A stretch of DNA of 64,000 nucleotides from Erythrobacter tepidarius (GCF_002155695.1 NZ_MUYJ01000007.1:145032-209031), one strand, 5' to 3'; positions 17,395 to 27,006 are shown, counted from the stretch's first letter. The notes: generated from the sequence alone by a model not told the origin. A program made the numbers and translations.

Positions 17395-18776
17395 CGCGCG
17401 CCCTCCGGCCAGAGGATCACCCGCACTGTCTGAAGCAGGATCACCAGATCGAGGAAGGGGGTGTAGTTCTTGGCGTAATAGAGATCATATTCGAGCTTGC
17501 GGCGGCTGTCTTCGACCGAGGCACCATAGGGATAGTTGATCTGCGCCCACCCGGTGATGCCCGGTTTCACCATATGGCGCTCGCTGTAGAACGGAATTTC
17601 GGCCTCGAGGCTCTCGACAAAGGAAGGCACTTCGGGACGCGGGCCGACAAAGCTCATCTCACCCTTCAGCACGCTCCAGGTCTGGGGCAGCTCGTCGATC
17701 CTGACCTTACGAATGAAGCGGCCAAGGCGCGTGATGCGCGGGTCGTTTTCCTCGGCCCACTTGGCTCCATCCTTTTCCGCATCGGCCCGCATCGAGCGCA
17801 GCTTGATAAGCGTGAAGGGTTCGCCATAAAGCCCGACGCGGGTCTGGCGGAAGAAGGCCGGGCCCTTGCTGTCGAGCTTCACGAGCCCGGCGAAGATGAT
17901 AATAATCGGCAAGGTCAGCGCCAGCAGGATGCTGCTCGCGACGATGTCGAAGATGCGCTTGACCGCGCTCGAAAACATCCGCGAACTCGAAAATCCGTCG
18001 GAGAATATCAGCCAACTGGGATTGACCGTGTCGAGATCGACCCGTCCCGTCTCGCGCTCGATGAAGCTGGAAAAATCGTTGACGTGGACACCCTTGGTCT
18101 TGATCCGCAGCAAGTCCTTCAAGGGCAGCGCGTTGCGCCGCTCCTGCAACGCGAGCACCACTTCGGACACGCCGAGATTTTCGACGAAGCGGCCAAGGTC
18201 ATGGATCGCCGCACGCGGGATCGCTTCCTCGACCACGCGCTGGTTGTCGCCCATCGCGATATAGGCGACAATGGCAAACCCGGTTTCTGGCTTTTCGCTC
18301 AGCTCGCGCAGACGCTGCGCCCGCTCGCCCGCGCCCAGAACCATGACACGGCGACGGAAGGCCGAGGAGCCAAGGAAGCTGGACAGCAGCAAGCGGTCGG
18401 CCACCAGCACGAGGATCGCCAGGCCCATGGTGTAGAGCAGGGTCGAACGCCAGAAGAAGTCGCTCGGGACGATGAAGTCGATCACCGCCAGAGCGATGAT
18501 GCCGAGGCTGATCGCCACCAGCAACCGCGCGCCGGCAAACCGCAGCGAACGCAGCGCATAGGGACCGTAAACCCCGACAGCGATCATCGCCAGCCAGATG
18601 ATCATCGCCGTCCCGACAAGCACAAGCCAGCGATCGCCAAAATCGTCGATCGCCATGCCGATCTGGCCGGCGCGCAGCTGCCATGCCGCCTCGCTCGCCA
18701 GCACCAGCAAGCCCAGATCGAGCAGGCCAAGCAGCAGCACGGCGTGCGGGATATAGTGCTTGAACAGGCGGATCAT
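17391..18776 (-). CDS. XrtA/PEP-CTERM-associated sugar transferase (polyprenyl glycosylphosphotransferase)
   Basis: This 461-residue enzyme probably transfers the first sugar-phosphate to undecaprenyl phosphate for exopolysaccharide synthesis at the inner membrane. Four N-terminal hydrophobic segments are followed by a nucleotide-binding-like domain (VMVLGAGERAQRLREL). The bacterial sugar transferase domain comes last, with KLRSMRADAEKDGAKWA, RKVRIDELPQ, MSFVGPRPE and KPGITGWAQ. It matches the subfamily placed next to prsK/prsR in XrtA loci. It is the first gene of this operon; 115 bp separate it from the upstream regulator gene. Confidence 0.92.
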   Translation of the reverse strand: MIRLFKHYIPHAVLLLGLLDLGLLVLASEAAWQLRAGQIGMAIDDFGDRWLVLVGTAMIIWLAMIAVGVYGPYALRSLRFAGARLLVAISLGIIALAVIDFIVPSDFFWRSTLLYTMGLAILVLVADRLLLSSFLGSSAFRRRVMVLGAGERAQRLRELSEKPETGFAIVAYIAMGDNQRVVEEAIPRAAIHDLGRFVENLGVSEVVLALQERRNALPLKDLLRIKTKGVHVNDFSSFIERETGRVDLDTVNPSWLIFSDGFSSSRMFSSAVKRIFDIVASSILLALTLPIIIIFAGLVKLDSKGPAFFRQTRVGLYGEPFTLIKLRSMRADAEKDGAKWAEENDPRITRLGRFIRKVRIDELPQTWSVLKGEMSFVGPRPEVPSFVESLEAEIPFYSERHMVKPGITGWAQINYPYGASVEDSRRKLEYDLYYAKNYTPFLDLVILLQTVRVILWPEGAR

Positions 18777-18891
18777 GGGGGCAGGCCTCTTGCGTTGTCC
18801 TGCCTTCTAGGCGCGAGACCTTAAGTGTCGGTAAATTTTACACCTCTGCAAGGGTGCGCGTTTCTGCGGTTTGCGCCGGTTAACGCCCCGC

Positions 18892-20244
18892 TCAGCCCCC
18901 CACCCGCGGACGGGGCAAGGTGCTCGCCATGCGCGCCGGGGCAGGGGTCAGGCATTCGGCGCGCCCGCAACGCAGGCACGGCGTGCCGAGCGGCACGGCA
19001 TCGGCCGGATCGAGCGAGATGCCGCGGGCATATGCAAGTTCGCCGGCCAGACGCGCTTCAATCCCGAGCACCACCGCGCGGCGGGCGGAGCACATCACCC
19101 CGTCGCCATCAACCGTGCGGGTGATGGTGAGCCAATGCCGCGGGGTTGCCTCGCCTTGCGCGAAAGTCACCGCTTGGGTGAGCACCGTGCCAGGCCGCTC
19201 GAAGGCCGCGTAGGGTATCCAGGCCGGCCAGCGCGCACCCTCAAGCGGATAGAGCGCACCAGATGCGCCAGCAGTGAAACTCTCAAGCCGTCCAGCGCGG
19301 TCGATGGTGGCGACGAAGAACGGCAACCCGCGCTCGCCGACCCGCCCGAGCGTGGTGAGCCGCTGCGCTGCCTGATCGAAGCTGACGGCAAAGCGGCGCT
19401 GGAGCACCAAGAGATCATAGCCGGTCTGCTCGCAGGCGCGCAGGAAGCGGCGATAGGGCAAGAGCAGCGCGCCGGCGAGGTAATCGGTGATGTGTTCGCG
19501 GAAGATGGTGCGCGCTTCGGGAGAGGCAAGGTTGGCACCAGCCACCAGCGTCTCGATCCCTTCGCGCATCTCCAGCGCACCGACCTGCCGGGCGATCTGG
19601 AAGCGGCGAGCGGCACCGGGCAGCATTTCCGACAGCTGCAACTGGCGCGCATGGAGATCGAGCCGGTGGACCTGCCCCGGCATCACCTCGGCTGGCAGGA
19701 TGCGCACCGTGATGCGGTGCTTCTCGCGCAGCCGGTCTCCGAGCGCCGCGCTGATTTCCCCGCGCGACAGGCGCAGTTCGTCGGCGAGACCCTCGGCAGC
19801 GTGATCGAGGTCGCTGAAGTGGTTCTGCCAGCGTTCGATCGCACGCCGGGCCGCGGCGGCGGCATCCTCGGCAATGATCCGCTCGCCCCCGCCCCTGTCG
19901 TAAAGCCGGGCGAAGGCGGCCGCGATCTGGGGCGCGGCGGCAAGGAATTCCTGGATTTCCTCGCGGTCGATACCGAGATCGGCAAAGCGCTTGTCGGCCA
20001 AGCGCCGGGCAAGCCCATCGAGCCCGCCGATCGCATCATCTTCGCGCAGGGAACGCGGATCGAAGTCGAAACGCTCGATCACCTGCACCAGCACGCGTGC
20101 GGACAGCGGACGCTGGTTGCGCTCGATCAGGTTGAGATAGGATGGCGAGATACCGAGTGCTGCGGCCATCGCGGCCTGCGTCAGTCCCTCGCGCTTGCGC
20201 AGGCGGCGCAGCGCCGGTCCTGCCAGAAGATTGGAATCCACCAT
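18892..20244 (-). CDS. XRE-family regulator of the RamB/ScfR type
   Basis: The 450-residue protein begins with a Cro/C1 helix-turn-helix (LRRLRKREGLTQAAMAAALGISPSYLNLIE, about residues 10-45). A long IrrE-like region follows, then a C-terminal domain with conserved cysteines (CLRCGRAEC). This matches the short-chain fatty acyl regulator family, which includes RamB of actinobacteria, a controller of acetate and glyoxylate-cycle genes. The HExxH metalloprotease motif is not visible. It is divergent from isocitrate lyase, supporting a role in aceA control. An AT-rich inverted repeat lies directly upstream of its start. Confidence 0.88.
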   Translation of the reverse strand: MVDSNLLAGPALRRLRKREGLTQAAMAAALGISPSYLNLIERNQRPLSARVLVQVIERFDFDPRSLREDDAIGGLDGLARRLADKRFADLGIDREEIQEFLAAAPQIAAAFARLYDRGGGERIIAEDAAAAARRAIERWQNHFSDLDHAAEGLADELRLSRGEISAALGDRLREKHRITVRILPAEVMPGQVHRLDLHARQLQLSEMLPGAARRFQIARQVGALEMREGIETLVAGANLASPEARTIFREHITDYLAGALLLPYRRFLRACEQTGYDLLVLQRRFAVSFDQAAQRLTTLGRVGERGLPFFVATIDRAGRLESFTAGASGALYPLEGARWPAWIPYAAFERPGTVLTQAVTFAQGEATPRHWLTITRTVDGDGVMCSARRAVVLGIEARLAGELAYARGISLDPADAVPLGTPCLRCGRAECLTPAPARMASTLPRPRVGG

Positions 20245-20251
20245 GAGCGCC

Positions 20252-20279
20252 TTGTAAATTATTTTACTTATTTACACAA
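20252..20279. promoter_or_regulatory. AT-rich inverted repeat, likely operator between regulator and aceA
   Basis: Two arms, TTGTAAAT and ATTTACACAA, form an imperfect inverted repeat in strikingly AT-rich DNA just upstream of the XRE regulator start. A smaller repeat, GTAAA-TTAT-TTTAC, lies inside it. The position suits an operator for autoregulation and perhaps for the divergent aceA promoter. No binding data are implied. Confidence 0.4.
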
Positions 20280-20424
20280 ATTTTCGCGCAAATGTCGGGA
20301 TAGCGACACGATTTCTTGTAATTTTTTCTGTGATGCTGCGCCGCAACACGGCAAATCCTGCCCCGAGCCGGTGCGAGTCCCTGCAACAGGCACGCACCCG
20401 CCCATGGACGGACAGGAGAAGCAC

Positions 20425-22023
20425 GTGACCTACCAGAACACCATCACCCGGATGCGCGACGTCATCACCGCCAACGGGCCGAGCTGGGCGGCGATCGATC
20501 CCGAAAACGCCGCGCGCATGGCGATCCAGAACCGCTTCCGCACCGGTCTCGACATCGCCAGGTACACCGCCCAGATCATGCGCGCCGACATGGCCGCCTA
20601 TGATGCCGATCCGGCGCAGTACACGCAGTCGCTCGGCTGCTGGCACGGCTTCATCGCCCAGCAGAAGCTGATCGCGATCAAGAAGCACTTCGGCTCGACC
20701 AAGCGCCGCTACCTCTATCTTTCGGGCTGGATGGTCGCCGCGCTGCGCAGCGAATTCGGGCCCCTGCCAGACCAGTCGATGCACGAGAAAACCTCGGTGC
20801 CCGCGCTGATCGAGGAGATCTACACCTTCCTCAAGCAGGCCGATGCCCGCGAACTGGGCATGATGTTCCGCGCGCTCGACACCGCGCGCAAGGCCGGTGA
20901 CGCGGTCGAGGCCAAGCGGCTCGAAAACGCGATCGACAATTACGAAACCCACGTCGTGCCGATCATCGCCGACATCGACGCCGGTTTCGGCAATGCCGAA
21001 GCGACCTATCTGCTCGCCAAGAAGATGATCGAGGCCGGCGCCTGCGCGCTCCAGATCGAGAACCAGGTTTCGGACGAAAAGCAGTGCGGGCACCAGGACG
21101 GCAAGGTGACCGTGCCGCACGAGGATTTCCTCCAGAAGATCCGCGCCTGCCGCCACGCTTTCCTCGAACTGGGCGTAGAAGACGGGATCATCGTTGCCCG
21201 CACCGACTCGCTCGGCGCCGGCCTCACCAAGCAGATTGCCTACTCCAAGGAGCCGGGCGATCTGGGCGACCAGTACAACAGCTTCCTCGATGCCGATGAA
21301 GTCGATCCGGCCAACATCACCAACGGCCAGGTCTTCATCAGCCGCGACGGCAAGTTGCTGGCGCCCAAGCGCCTGCCCTCGAACCTCTACCAGTTCCGCC
21401 CCGGCACCGGCGAGGACCGCGTCGTGCTCGACTGCATCACCTCGCTCCAGAACGGCGCCGACCTTCTCTGGATCGAGACCGAGAAGCCCCATGTCGAGCA
21501 GATCGCCGGCATGGTCGACCGGATCCGCGAAGTGGTTCCGAACGCCAAGCTGGTCTACAACAACTCGCCCAGCTTCAACTGGACGCTCAATTTCCGCCAG
21601 CAGGTGTTCGACGCCTGGCAAGCGGCTGGCAAGGACGTTTCGGCCTATGACCGCAGCCGCCTGATGAGCGTCGAATATGACGGCACCGCGCTGGCCGAGG
21701 AAGCCGACGAGAAGATCCGCACCTTCCAGCGCGACGCTTCGGCGCGGGCGGGCATCTTCCACCACCTCATCACCCTGCCGACCTATCACACCGCGGCGCT
21801 CAGCACCGACAACCTTGCCCGTGAGTATTTCGGCGACGCGGGGATGCTCGGCTATGTCAAGAACGTCCAGCGCAAGGAGATCCGCGAGGGCATCGCCTGC
21901 GTGAAACACCAGAACATGGCCGGCAGTGACATTGGTGACGATCACAAGGAGTATTTCGCCGGTGAAGCCGCACTCAAGGCTGGTGGTGTCCACAACACCA
22001 TGAACCAGTTCGAAGCGGCCTGA
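20425..22023 (+). CDS. aceA: Isocitrate lyase
   Basis: Isocitrate lyase cleaves isocitrate to glyoxylate and succinate in the glyoxylate shunt. The 532-residue protein is of the longer isocitrate lyase class. It shows the catalytic loop KQCGH (219-223; KKCGH in many relatives), the metal-site segment IADIDAGFGN and the C-terminal HHLITLPTYHTAALST. I chose the GTG start because AGGAGA precedes it by 5 bp; an ATG at 20404 has no such site, and the frame open upstream of it is not coding. The flanking XRE regulator is the probable controller. Confidence 0.96.
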   Translation: MTYQNTITRMRDVITANGPSWAAIDPENAARMAIQNRFRTGLDIARYTAQIMRADMAAYDADPAQYTQSLGCWHGFIAQQKLIAIKKHFGSTKRRYLYLSGWMVAALRSEFGPLPDQSMHEKTSVPALIEEIYTFLKQADARELGMMFRALDTARKAGDAVEAKRLENAIDNYETHVVPIIADIDAGFGNAEATYLLAKKMIEAGACALQIENQVSDEKQCGHQDGKVTVPHEDFLQKIRACRHAFLELGVEDGIIVARTDSLGAGLTKQIAYSKEPGDLGDQYNSFLDADEVDPANITNGQVFISRDGKLLAPKRLPSNLYQFRPGTGEDRVVLDCITSLQNGADLLWIETEKPHVEQIAGMVDRIREVVPNAKLVYNNSPSFNWTLNFRQQVFDAWQAAGKDVSAYDRSRLMSVEYDGTALAEEADEKIRTFQRDASARAGIFHHLITLPTYHTAALSTDNLAREYFGDAGMLGYVKNVQRKEIREGIACVKHQNMAGSDIGDDHKEYFAGEAALKAGGVHNTMNQFEAA

Positions 22024-22038
22024 TCTTGCTGTGGGTTG

Positions 22039-22068
22039 CCGGAAGGGACGCGATTTGCGGCCTTCCGG
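22039..22068 (+). terminator. Hairpin after isocitrate lyase
   Basis: CCGGAAGG and CCTTCCGG form an 8-bp perfect inverted repeat with a 14-nt loop, 16 bp past the aceA stop. There is no T-tract, so it may stabilise the mRNA end or act as a weak terminator. Confidence 0.35.
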
Positions 22069-22122
22069 TAATCTGCCGAAGCGCCTAAGACCTCGCGGGC
22101 TATCACCCAGCGGAGAGTGACG

Positions 22123-22308
22123 ATGAGCGATACCGATACCCCCAAGACCGAGCCCGCCCGCGCCCGCGCCTTGCTGTCGACGGCCGACATGAAGCTGCTG
22201 CGCCGCGCGCTCGAAAGCTACGCCCGCAACACCGAAGACCGCGAGGAGCTGGCCAAGATCAACGCCCTGCACCACCGCCTCGGGACCTACGTGCCGGCAT
22301 CGGAATAG
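22123..22308 (+). CDS. Small conserved hypothetical protein downstream of aceA
   Basis: This 61-residue, highly charged, probably helical protein (STADMKLLRRALESYARNTEDREELAKI is its core, quoted here only in part: MKLLRRALESYARN) has a good ribosome site, CGGAGAG, 5 bp before its ATG. I recognise no domain. It lies 99 bp after isocitrate lyase on the same strand. Its composition and codon use match the neighbours, so I regard it as real, but no function can be assigned. Confidence 0.6.
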   Translation: MSDTDTPKTEPARARALLSTADMKLLRRALESYARNTEDREELAKINALHHRLGTYVPASE

Positions 22309-22429
22309 GTCCTTTCACAGTTCTCCTGGGGAGGAGAAACGGCCGTCGGAATCGCCCCGCAAGGTGCGTGCTCCGGCGGCCGTAATCATTGGTTCGCGCC
22401 GTCCTGTCGCTGCGTGACCGGCGACAGCA

Positions 22430-23749
22430 TCACCGCTTCTTCATCAGATCAAGCGTCGCCGCCGTCAGCGCCTCGGTTGCGGTGGCGATCACCACGGGCG
22501 CATCGGGCGCCCAGAACGGCGAATGCAGCGAGGGCAGTTGCAACTCGCCCTTCTGCGCCTTTTCCCACTGGTCCTGCGGCACCCCGCCGACCCAGAAGAT
22601 CAGGCTTTCGACTTTGTCCCGGTCGGCGCGGTAATAGCGGCTGAAGTCCTCGCCGCCCATCACCGCGGGGGTCTCGAATACCCTCCCTTCGAAGCGGGTC
22701 CTGAGGCCCGCCATCACCTGTTCGGTGAACTCCGGCGTATTGTATGTCGCCGGGGTATAGGGGTCCTGCACCGTAACCTTCGGCAGCTTGTCCTCGGGCA
22801 TTCCGGCCGCCATCGCCTCGGCCCTGGCGATCCGGGCAATCCCCTCGAGCAGGTGCTGGCGGGTCTTGTCCTCGTAACTGCGCACCGTCAGCTGGAGCCG
22901 CGCTTCATCGGGGATGATGTTGTGCTTTGCCCCCGCCTGGAAGCTCCCCACCGTCACCACCGCCGCATCGGTCGGATTGAGTTCCCGGCTGACCAGCGTC
23001 TGGAGCCGGGTGACGATGCTGGCGGCGATCACGATCGGATCCTTGGTGGTGTGCGGGTAAGCCCCATGCCCGCCCACGCCGGGAACCACGATGTCGACGG
23101 AATCGACGTTCGCCAACGCAAAGCCCTTGGAATAGCCGATATGCCCCGCCGGAAACTGCGCGGCATCGTGGAAGGCCAGCACGTAATCGGGTTTTGGAAA
23201 GCGGGTGAAAAGCCCGTCATCGAGCATCGCCTTGGCGCCTTCGCCGATTTCCTCGGCTGGCTGGAGGATCATCACCAGCGTGCCCGACCACTGGTCCTTG
23301 CGCGCCACGAGCTGCTGGGCGGTGCCGATCCACGCGGTCATGTGGGTATCGTGCCCGCAGGCGTGCATCACCCCGGTCTCGGTGCCGTTCTGCGCGATGG
23401 CGCGCTTTTTCGAGGCATAGGGCAGGCCCGTTTGCTCGATCACCGGCAGTCCGTCCATGTCGGCGCGCAGCATCACCACCGGCCCCTCGCCATTCTTCAG
23501 CACCGCGACCACGCCGGTCTTGCCGACGCCTTCGGTCACCGCGAAGCCCAGCGCGCGGACGCGGGCAGCGAGCTTCCTCGCGGTCTCGACCTCCTGGAAA
23601 CTCAGTTCGGGATTGGCGTGGAGATCCTCGTAAAGGGCGATAAGCCCCGGCATATCGGCCGCCACCGCATCGCGCAGGTCATCCGCCTGCGCGGGCACCG
23701 CCAGCAGCGCCAGCGCGCTCGCCCCCGCCCGAATCGCCATCAACCGCAT
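22430..23749 (-). CDS. Secreted M20-family amidohydrolase
   Basis: This 439-residue zinc-dependent hydrolase is related to aminoacylase, hippuricase and indole-acetyl-amino-acid hydrolases. It has an N-terminal signal peptide (AGASALALLAVPAQADD), so it acts in the periplasm. The metal ligands are visible in GVMHACGHDTH, the catalytic glutamate pair in QPAEEIGEGA, and a later histidine in GGHGAYPH and GGEDFSRY. The start was placed at MRLMAIRAG because GGAAAGGGC precedes it and the signal peptide follows; an upstream in-frame extension looks non-coding. The substrate is unknown. Confidence 0.88.
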   Translation of the reverse strand: MRLMAIRAGASALALLAVPAQADDLRDAVAADMPGLIALYEDLHANPELSFQEVETARKLAARVRALGFAVTEGVGKTGVVAVLKNGEGPVVMLRADMDGLPVIEQTGLPYASKKRAIAQNGTETGVMHACGHDTHMTAWIGTAQQLVARKDQWSGTLVMILQPAEEIGEGAKAMLDDGLFTRFPKPDYVLAFHDAAQFPAGHIGYSKGFALANVDSVDIVVPGVGGHGAYPHTTKDPIVIAASIVTRLQTLVSRELNPTDAAVVTVGSFQAGAKHNIIPDEARLQLTVRSYEDKTRQHLLEGIARIARAEAMAAGMPEDKLPKVTVQDPYTPATYNTPEFTEQVMAGLRTRFEGRVFETPAVMGGEDFSRYYRADRDKVESLIFWVGGVPQDQWEKAQKGELQLPSLHSPFWAPDAPVVIATATEALTAATLDLMKKR

Positions 23750-23931
23750 CGCACTGCCCTTTCCTTCATCTTCAGCCCTGTTGGAGACACATGAGACACT
23801 GTCCTGAAACAGAAAAGATCCGCCCGCGGCCGCTTTCGTCCACGAACGCAGATTGGTCATCAAGCGGCGCATTGCGATCATTGTCCGATCTTGCCATGGC
23901 GCACGACCGGTAGGAAACGCGCCCGCCCCTT

Positions 23932-25767
23932 TCATAACCCGTAGGCCAGCACCAGCAGCACCGAAAGCACCGCCACCATCAGCGCCACCAGCGGCGCCCC
24001 GGCCCGCACATAATCGCCGAATTCATAGCCGCCTTCGGACATGATCAGCAGATTGGTCTGATAGGCAATCGGGGTGGCGAAGGACAGGTTGCAGCCGAAC
24101 AGCACCGCCAGCACCAGCGGCTCGGGCGGCAGGCCGAGCTGCATCGCGATGCTGTAGGCAATCGGCGTGCCGATGGTCGCTGCCGTAGCGTTCGAGGCGA
24201 AATTGGTAACGAGCGTCACGAACAGCATGATCGCCGCCAGCACCAACGCCGGCGGCAGATAGACGAGTCCGAGCGAGAACGCCTGCCCCAGCCATTCAGC
24301 CGCCCCGCTTTCGTCGATCACCCGCCCGATGGCGAGGCTTGCGGCGATGAGCACGATCACCTTGGCCGAAAGCGCGCGTCCGACCCGATCGAACTTGACG
24401 CAGCCAGTGACGAACATCGCGATCGCACCGGCCAGCGCCGAAATCGCGATCGGCAGCTTGATCGGCGCATAGCCCGAACCATCGAACCAGGGCAGGCCGA
24501 GCGAGGCGGTGGCGATCGCGCCGAGCATGATCGCCCCGGCCAGCACCGCCTTCGACCGGCGCGGCAGCTCGCGCGCGCCTTCAAGCCGCAGCAGGCCGTC
24601 ATTGCCGGCGAAGTTCCGCAAATCCTCCTCGATCCCCATCACCAGCAGCACATCGCCGCCACGAATGCGGAAATCATCGCCTTCGGCATAGGCATCGCGC
24701 TCGCCCGGCAGGCGGTCGGGCCGATGGATCCCGAGCACCGCAACCCCATAAAGATCGGCAATCGCCGAGCTCGCCAGCGTGCGCCCGATCAGTCGCGATT
24801 CGGCGGTAACCGTCATCTCCATCACGACGATATCCTCGCCCCGGCTGCGCGAGATGCGGCGGATGCGATCCAGCACCCAGCCTGGCGCCAGCTGCCCCTT
24901 GAGCGCGCGCGCCGCCTCCTCCAGCGCCTCGTGGGTGCCCGATATGTGCAGCCGCTGGTCGGGCTGGAGCGGGCCGGCAGGGATATCAAGGAAGGTGATA
25001 CCCTCGGGCAGCTTGCCCCTTACCTCCGCCAGATCGCCGCTTGCAGGCAGGCTGTCGGCCGCGACCCGCAGACGGGTGTGGAAGATGCGGCGTGCATTGT
25101 CCGCCGTGACCGAATTGTCGCGCAGCATCCGCGGCATCACCAGCCAGAGATAGGGTATCGCCACGAGCCCCGCGATCAGCACGATCGGGGTGAACTGAAA
25201 CACGCCGATCGGCTTCATGCCGATATCGGCGGCGATGGTGACGACGAGAATGTTGGTCGAGGTGCCGATGGTGGTCGCCATCCCGCCCAGCAGCACCGCT
25301 GCATTGACCGGCATCAGGATTTTCGAGGAGGGCATCAGCCCCTTTGCCGCAATCGCAACGATGATCGGGATCAGCAGCACCATCACCGGCGTGTCATTGA
25401 CGAACATCGACAGGATGAAGGCAACCAGCAGCGCGGTCAGCAACCCGGACTGCGGGTTGACGCGGAAGACGCCCTCCAGCACCCGCGCAAAGGGTTCGAG
25501 CGCGCCGGTCACCACCAGCCCCCGGCCCATGATCATCAACGCGCAAATGGTGATCAGCGCCGAATGGCCGAACCCGCCGAAGGCGATGGCGAGGCCGTCG
25601 GTCGGCTTGCTGCCTTCGAGCGGGGCGAAATAGAGGCCCACCCCGATCACCGCGATGGTGATGAGTGAGATGATCTCTTCGGGATAGCGCCCGCGGGCAA
25701 AGGCGATGAACATGGCGATGGTCACCGCCATGGCCGCTATCGCGTGGTAGGATGGCGCTTCGAGCAT
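23932..25767 (-). CDS. SLC13-family permease with two RCK/TrkA-C domains
   Basis: This inner-membrane protein of about 611 residues has two sets of hydrophobic helices around a soluble middle region (about residues 200-370). The middle carries two TrkA-C domains (LPEGITFLDIPAGPL, GIHRPDRLPGE...GDDFRIRGGDVLLV). The membrane halves contain SLC13/DASS elements, FVNDTPVMVLLIPIIV and TNFASNATAATIGTPIAYS. Relatives move dicarboxylates, sulfate or other anions with sodium; the substrate here is open. The start MLEAPSYH was preferred because the preceding in-frame sequence is GC-rich and lacks membrane character. Confidence 0.85.
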   Translation of the reverse strand: MLEAPSYHAIAAMAVTIAMFIAFARGRYPEEIISLITIAVIGVGLYFAPLEGSKPTDGLAIAFGGFGHSALITICALMIMGRGLVVTGALEPFARVLEGVFRVNPQSGLLTALLVAFILSMFVNDTPVMVLLIPIIVAIAAKGLMPSSKILMPVNAAVLLGGMATTIGTSTNILVVTIAADIGMKPIGVFQFTPIVLIAGLVAIPYLWLVMPRMLRDNSVTADNARRIFHTRLRVAADSLPASGDLAEVRGKLPEGITFLDIPAGPLQPDQRLHISGTHEALEEAARALKGQLAPGWVLDRIRRISRSRGEDIVVMEMTVTAESRLIGRTLASSAIADLYGVAVLGIHRPDRLPGERDAYAEGDDFRIRGGDVLLVMGIEEDLRNFAGNDGLLRLEGARELPRRSKAVLAGAIMLGAIATASLGLPWFDGSGYAPIKLPIAISALAGAIAMFVTGCVKFDRVGRALSAKVIVLIAASLAIGRVIDESGAAEWLGQAFSLGLVYLPPALVLAAIMLFVTLVTNFASNATAATIGTPIAYSIAMQLGLPPEPLVLAVLFGCNLSFATPIAYQTNLLIMSEGGYEFGDYVRAGAPLVALMVAVLSVLLVLAYGL

Positions 25768-25927
25768 GGCTGCTCGCAGGGCTAGCCAAAGGGCAGGGCA
25801 CGGGGCAAGCGAATTGTCGGCAGAGCCGGGAAGGATCCCGAACCCGCAAGGGTTCGCAAGGCCGACTGGCCGCCCGCAGGTGCCCTGCCGCATCGCAGCA
25901 GAATCAGCACCGAGGAAAACTGGAAAG

Positions 25928-26012
25928 TGGTGCCCCTGGCCAGACTCGAACTGGCACGGATTTCTCCAACCGATTTTGAGTCGGTCGCGTCTACCAATTC
26001 CACCACAGGGGC
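25928..26012 (-). tRNA. tRNA-Leu (anticodon CAA)
   Basis: The cloverleaf reads GCCCCTG...CAGGGGC acceptor stem, anticodon stem ACCGA/TCGGT with loop CTCAAAA, an extended variable arm as in class II tRNAs, TTCGAGT in the T loop, and an encoded CCA. The anticodon CAA reads the UUG leucine codon. Confidence 0.95.
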
Positions 26013-26187
26013 GCCTGTGCGGGATGCTTGGCGCTGTTAGCGAGGGCCGAACCTACTGGCAAGCGGGCAAGCCCGCGCGCTCGCCCCCAGCAAGGCCACC
26101 TTCAGGCCTCAGGCAGCGCAGCGACAGGCCAACAAGGCCGCTGCCCGGGCGAGACATTCGCACGCACCCGGCCGCATTTCAGGCCAA

Positions 26188-27006
26188 TCAGCGCAGAGCG
26201 CCGGCAAGCAGCTTGTGCAGCTTGGAGTGCAGCGCATCGTTGGCGGCCAGCACCTGAGCGGCATGAATCGGCTCGGAGCGCCCGCGGAAATCGGACACGA
26301 AGCCGCCCGCCTCGCGCACCAGCAGGCACCCAGCGGCGGTGTCCCAGTCGGAAAGCCCGCTTTCCCAGAAGCCGTCGAAGCGGCCCTGCGCGACATAGGC
26401 AAGGTCTAGCGAGGCCGCGCCGAAGCGGCGGATGCCCGCGACTTCCGGACCGATCGCGCCGAAGATGCGGCTCCACTCGGCAAAGTCGCCGTGGCCGAAG
26501 AAGGGCACACCGGTCGCCACCAACGCATCGGACAGGCGCGAGCGCGCCGAGACGCGCAGGCGTGCATCGTGAAGCCATGCCCCGCGCGATTTTTCGGCCC
26601 AGAAGGTCTGGTCGGTAATCGGCTGGTAGACCACGCCTGCCACCACATCGCCCCAGCCCTTGCCGTCCGCGCGCGGTTCCTGCGCGGCGATGGAAATGGC
26701 GAAGTGCGGGATGCCGTGGAGAAAGTTGCTGGTGCCATCGAGGGGATCGACGATCCAGCGGGGCTTCCCCGGTTCGCCCTCGATAACCCCGGCCTCTTCC
26801 ATCACGAAGCCCCAGCCCGGGCGCGCGGCGGAGAGTTCGTCATAAAGCGTGCGCTCGGCGCGCATATCGGCCTTGCTGACGAAATCGGCCGGGCCTTTGC
26901 GGGAGACCTGAAGGTGCTCGACTTCGCCGAAATCGCGCCGCAGACGCCCGCCCGCCTTGCGCGCGGCGCGCTCCATCACGCGGATGAGGCCGGAAATAGC
27001 TGCCAT
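26188..27006 (-). CDS. suhB: Inositol monophosphatase family protein (SuhB-like)
   Basis: This 272-residue magnesium-dependent phosphatase has the IMPase motifs WIVDPLDGTSNFLHGIP (metal and phosphate site) and SDWDTAAGCLLVREAGG, with an upstream EEAG. It hydrolyses myo-inositol phosphates or related sugar phosphates; SuhB homologues also help ribosomal RNA transcription in enterobacteria, which cannot be judged here. It lies 9 bp downstream of efp, so the two are probably co-transcribed. Confidence 0.92.
   Translation of the reverse strand: MAAISGLIRVMERAARKAGGRLRRDFGEVEHLQVSRKGPADFVSKADMRAERTLYDELSAARPGWGFVMEEAGVIEGEPGKPRWIVDPLDGTSNFLHGIPHFAISIAAQEPRADGKGWGDVVAGVVYQPITDQTFWAEKSRGAWLHDARLRVSARSRLSDALVATGVPFFGHGDFAEWSRIFGAIGPEVAGIRRFGAASLDLAYVAQGRFDGFWESGLSDWDTAAGCLLVREAGGFVSDFRGRSEPIHAAQVLAANDALHSKLHKLLAGALR

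Noticed and set aside
18871..20424. Long N-terminal extension of isocitrate lyase
   Set aside because: The frame is open far upstream, but this part is antisense to the XRE regulator and a strong ribosome site supports the GTG at 20425.
25782..26006. Small minus-strand protein starting MVELVDATDSKSVG
   Set aside because: It is the well-known false gene produced by translating a tRNA-Leu.
26063..26076. GCGGGC-AA-GCCCGC as a terminator near tRNA-Leu
   Set aside because: The loop is only 2 nt, there is no T-tract, and it lies on the 5' side of the tRNA.
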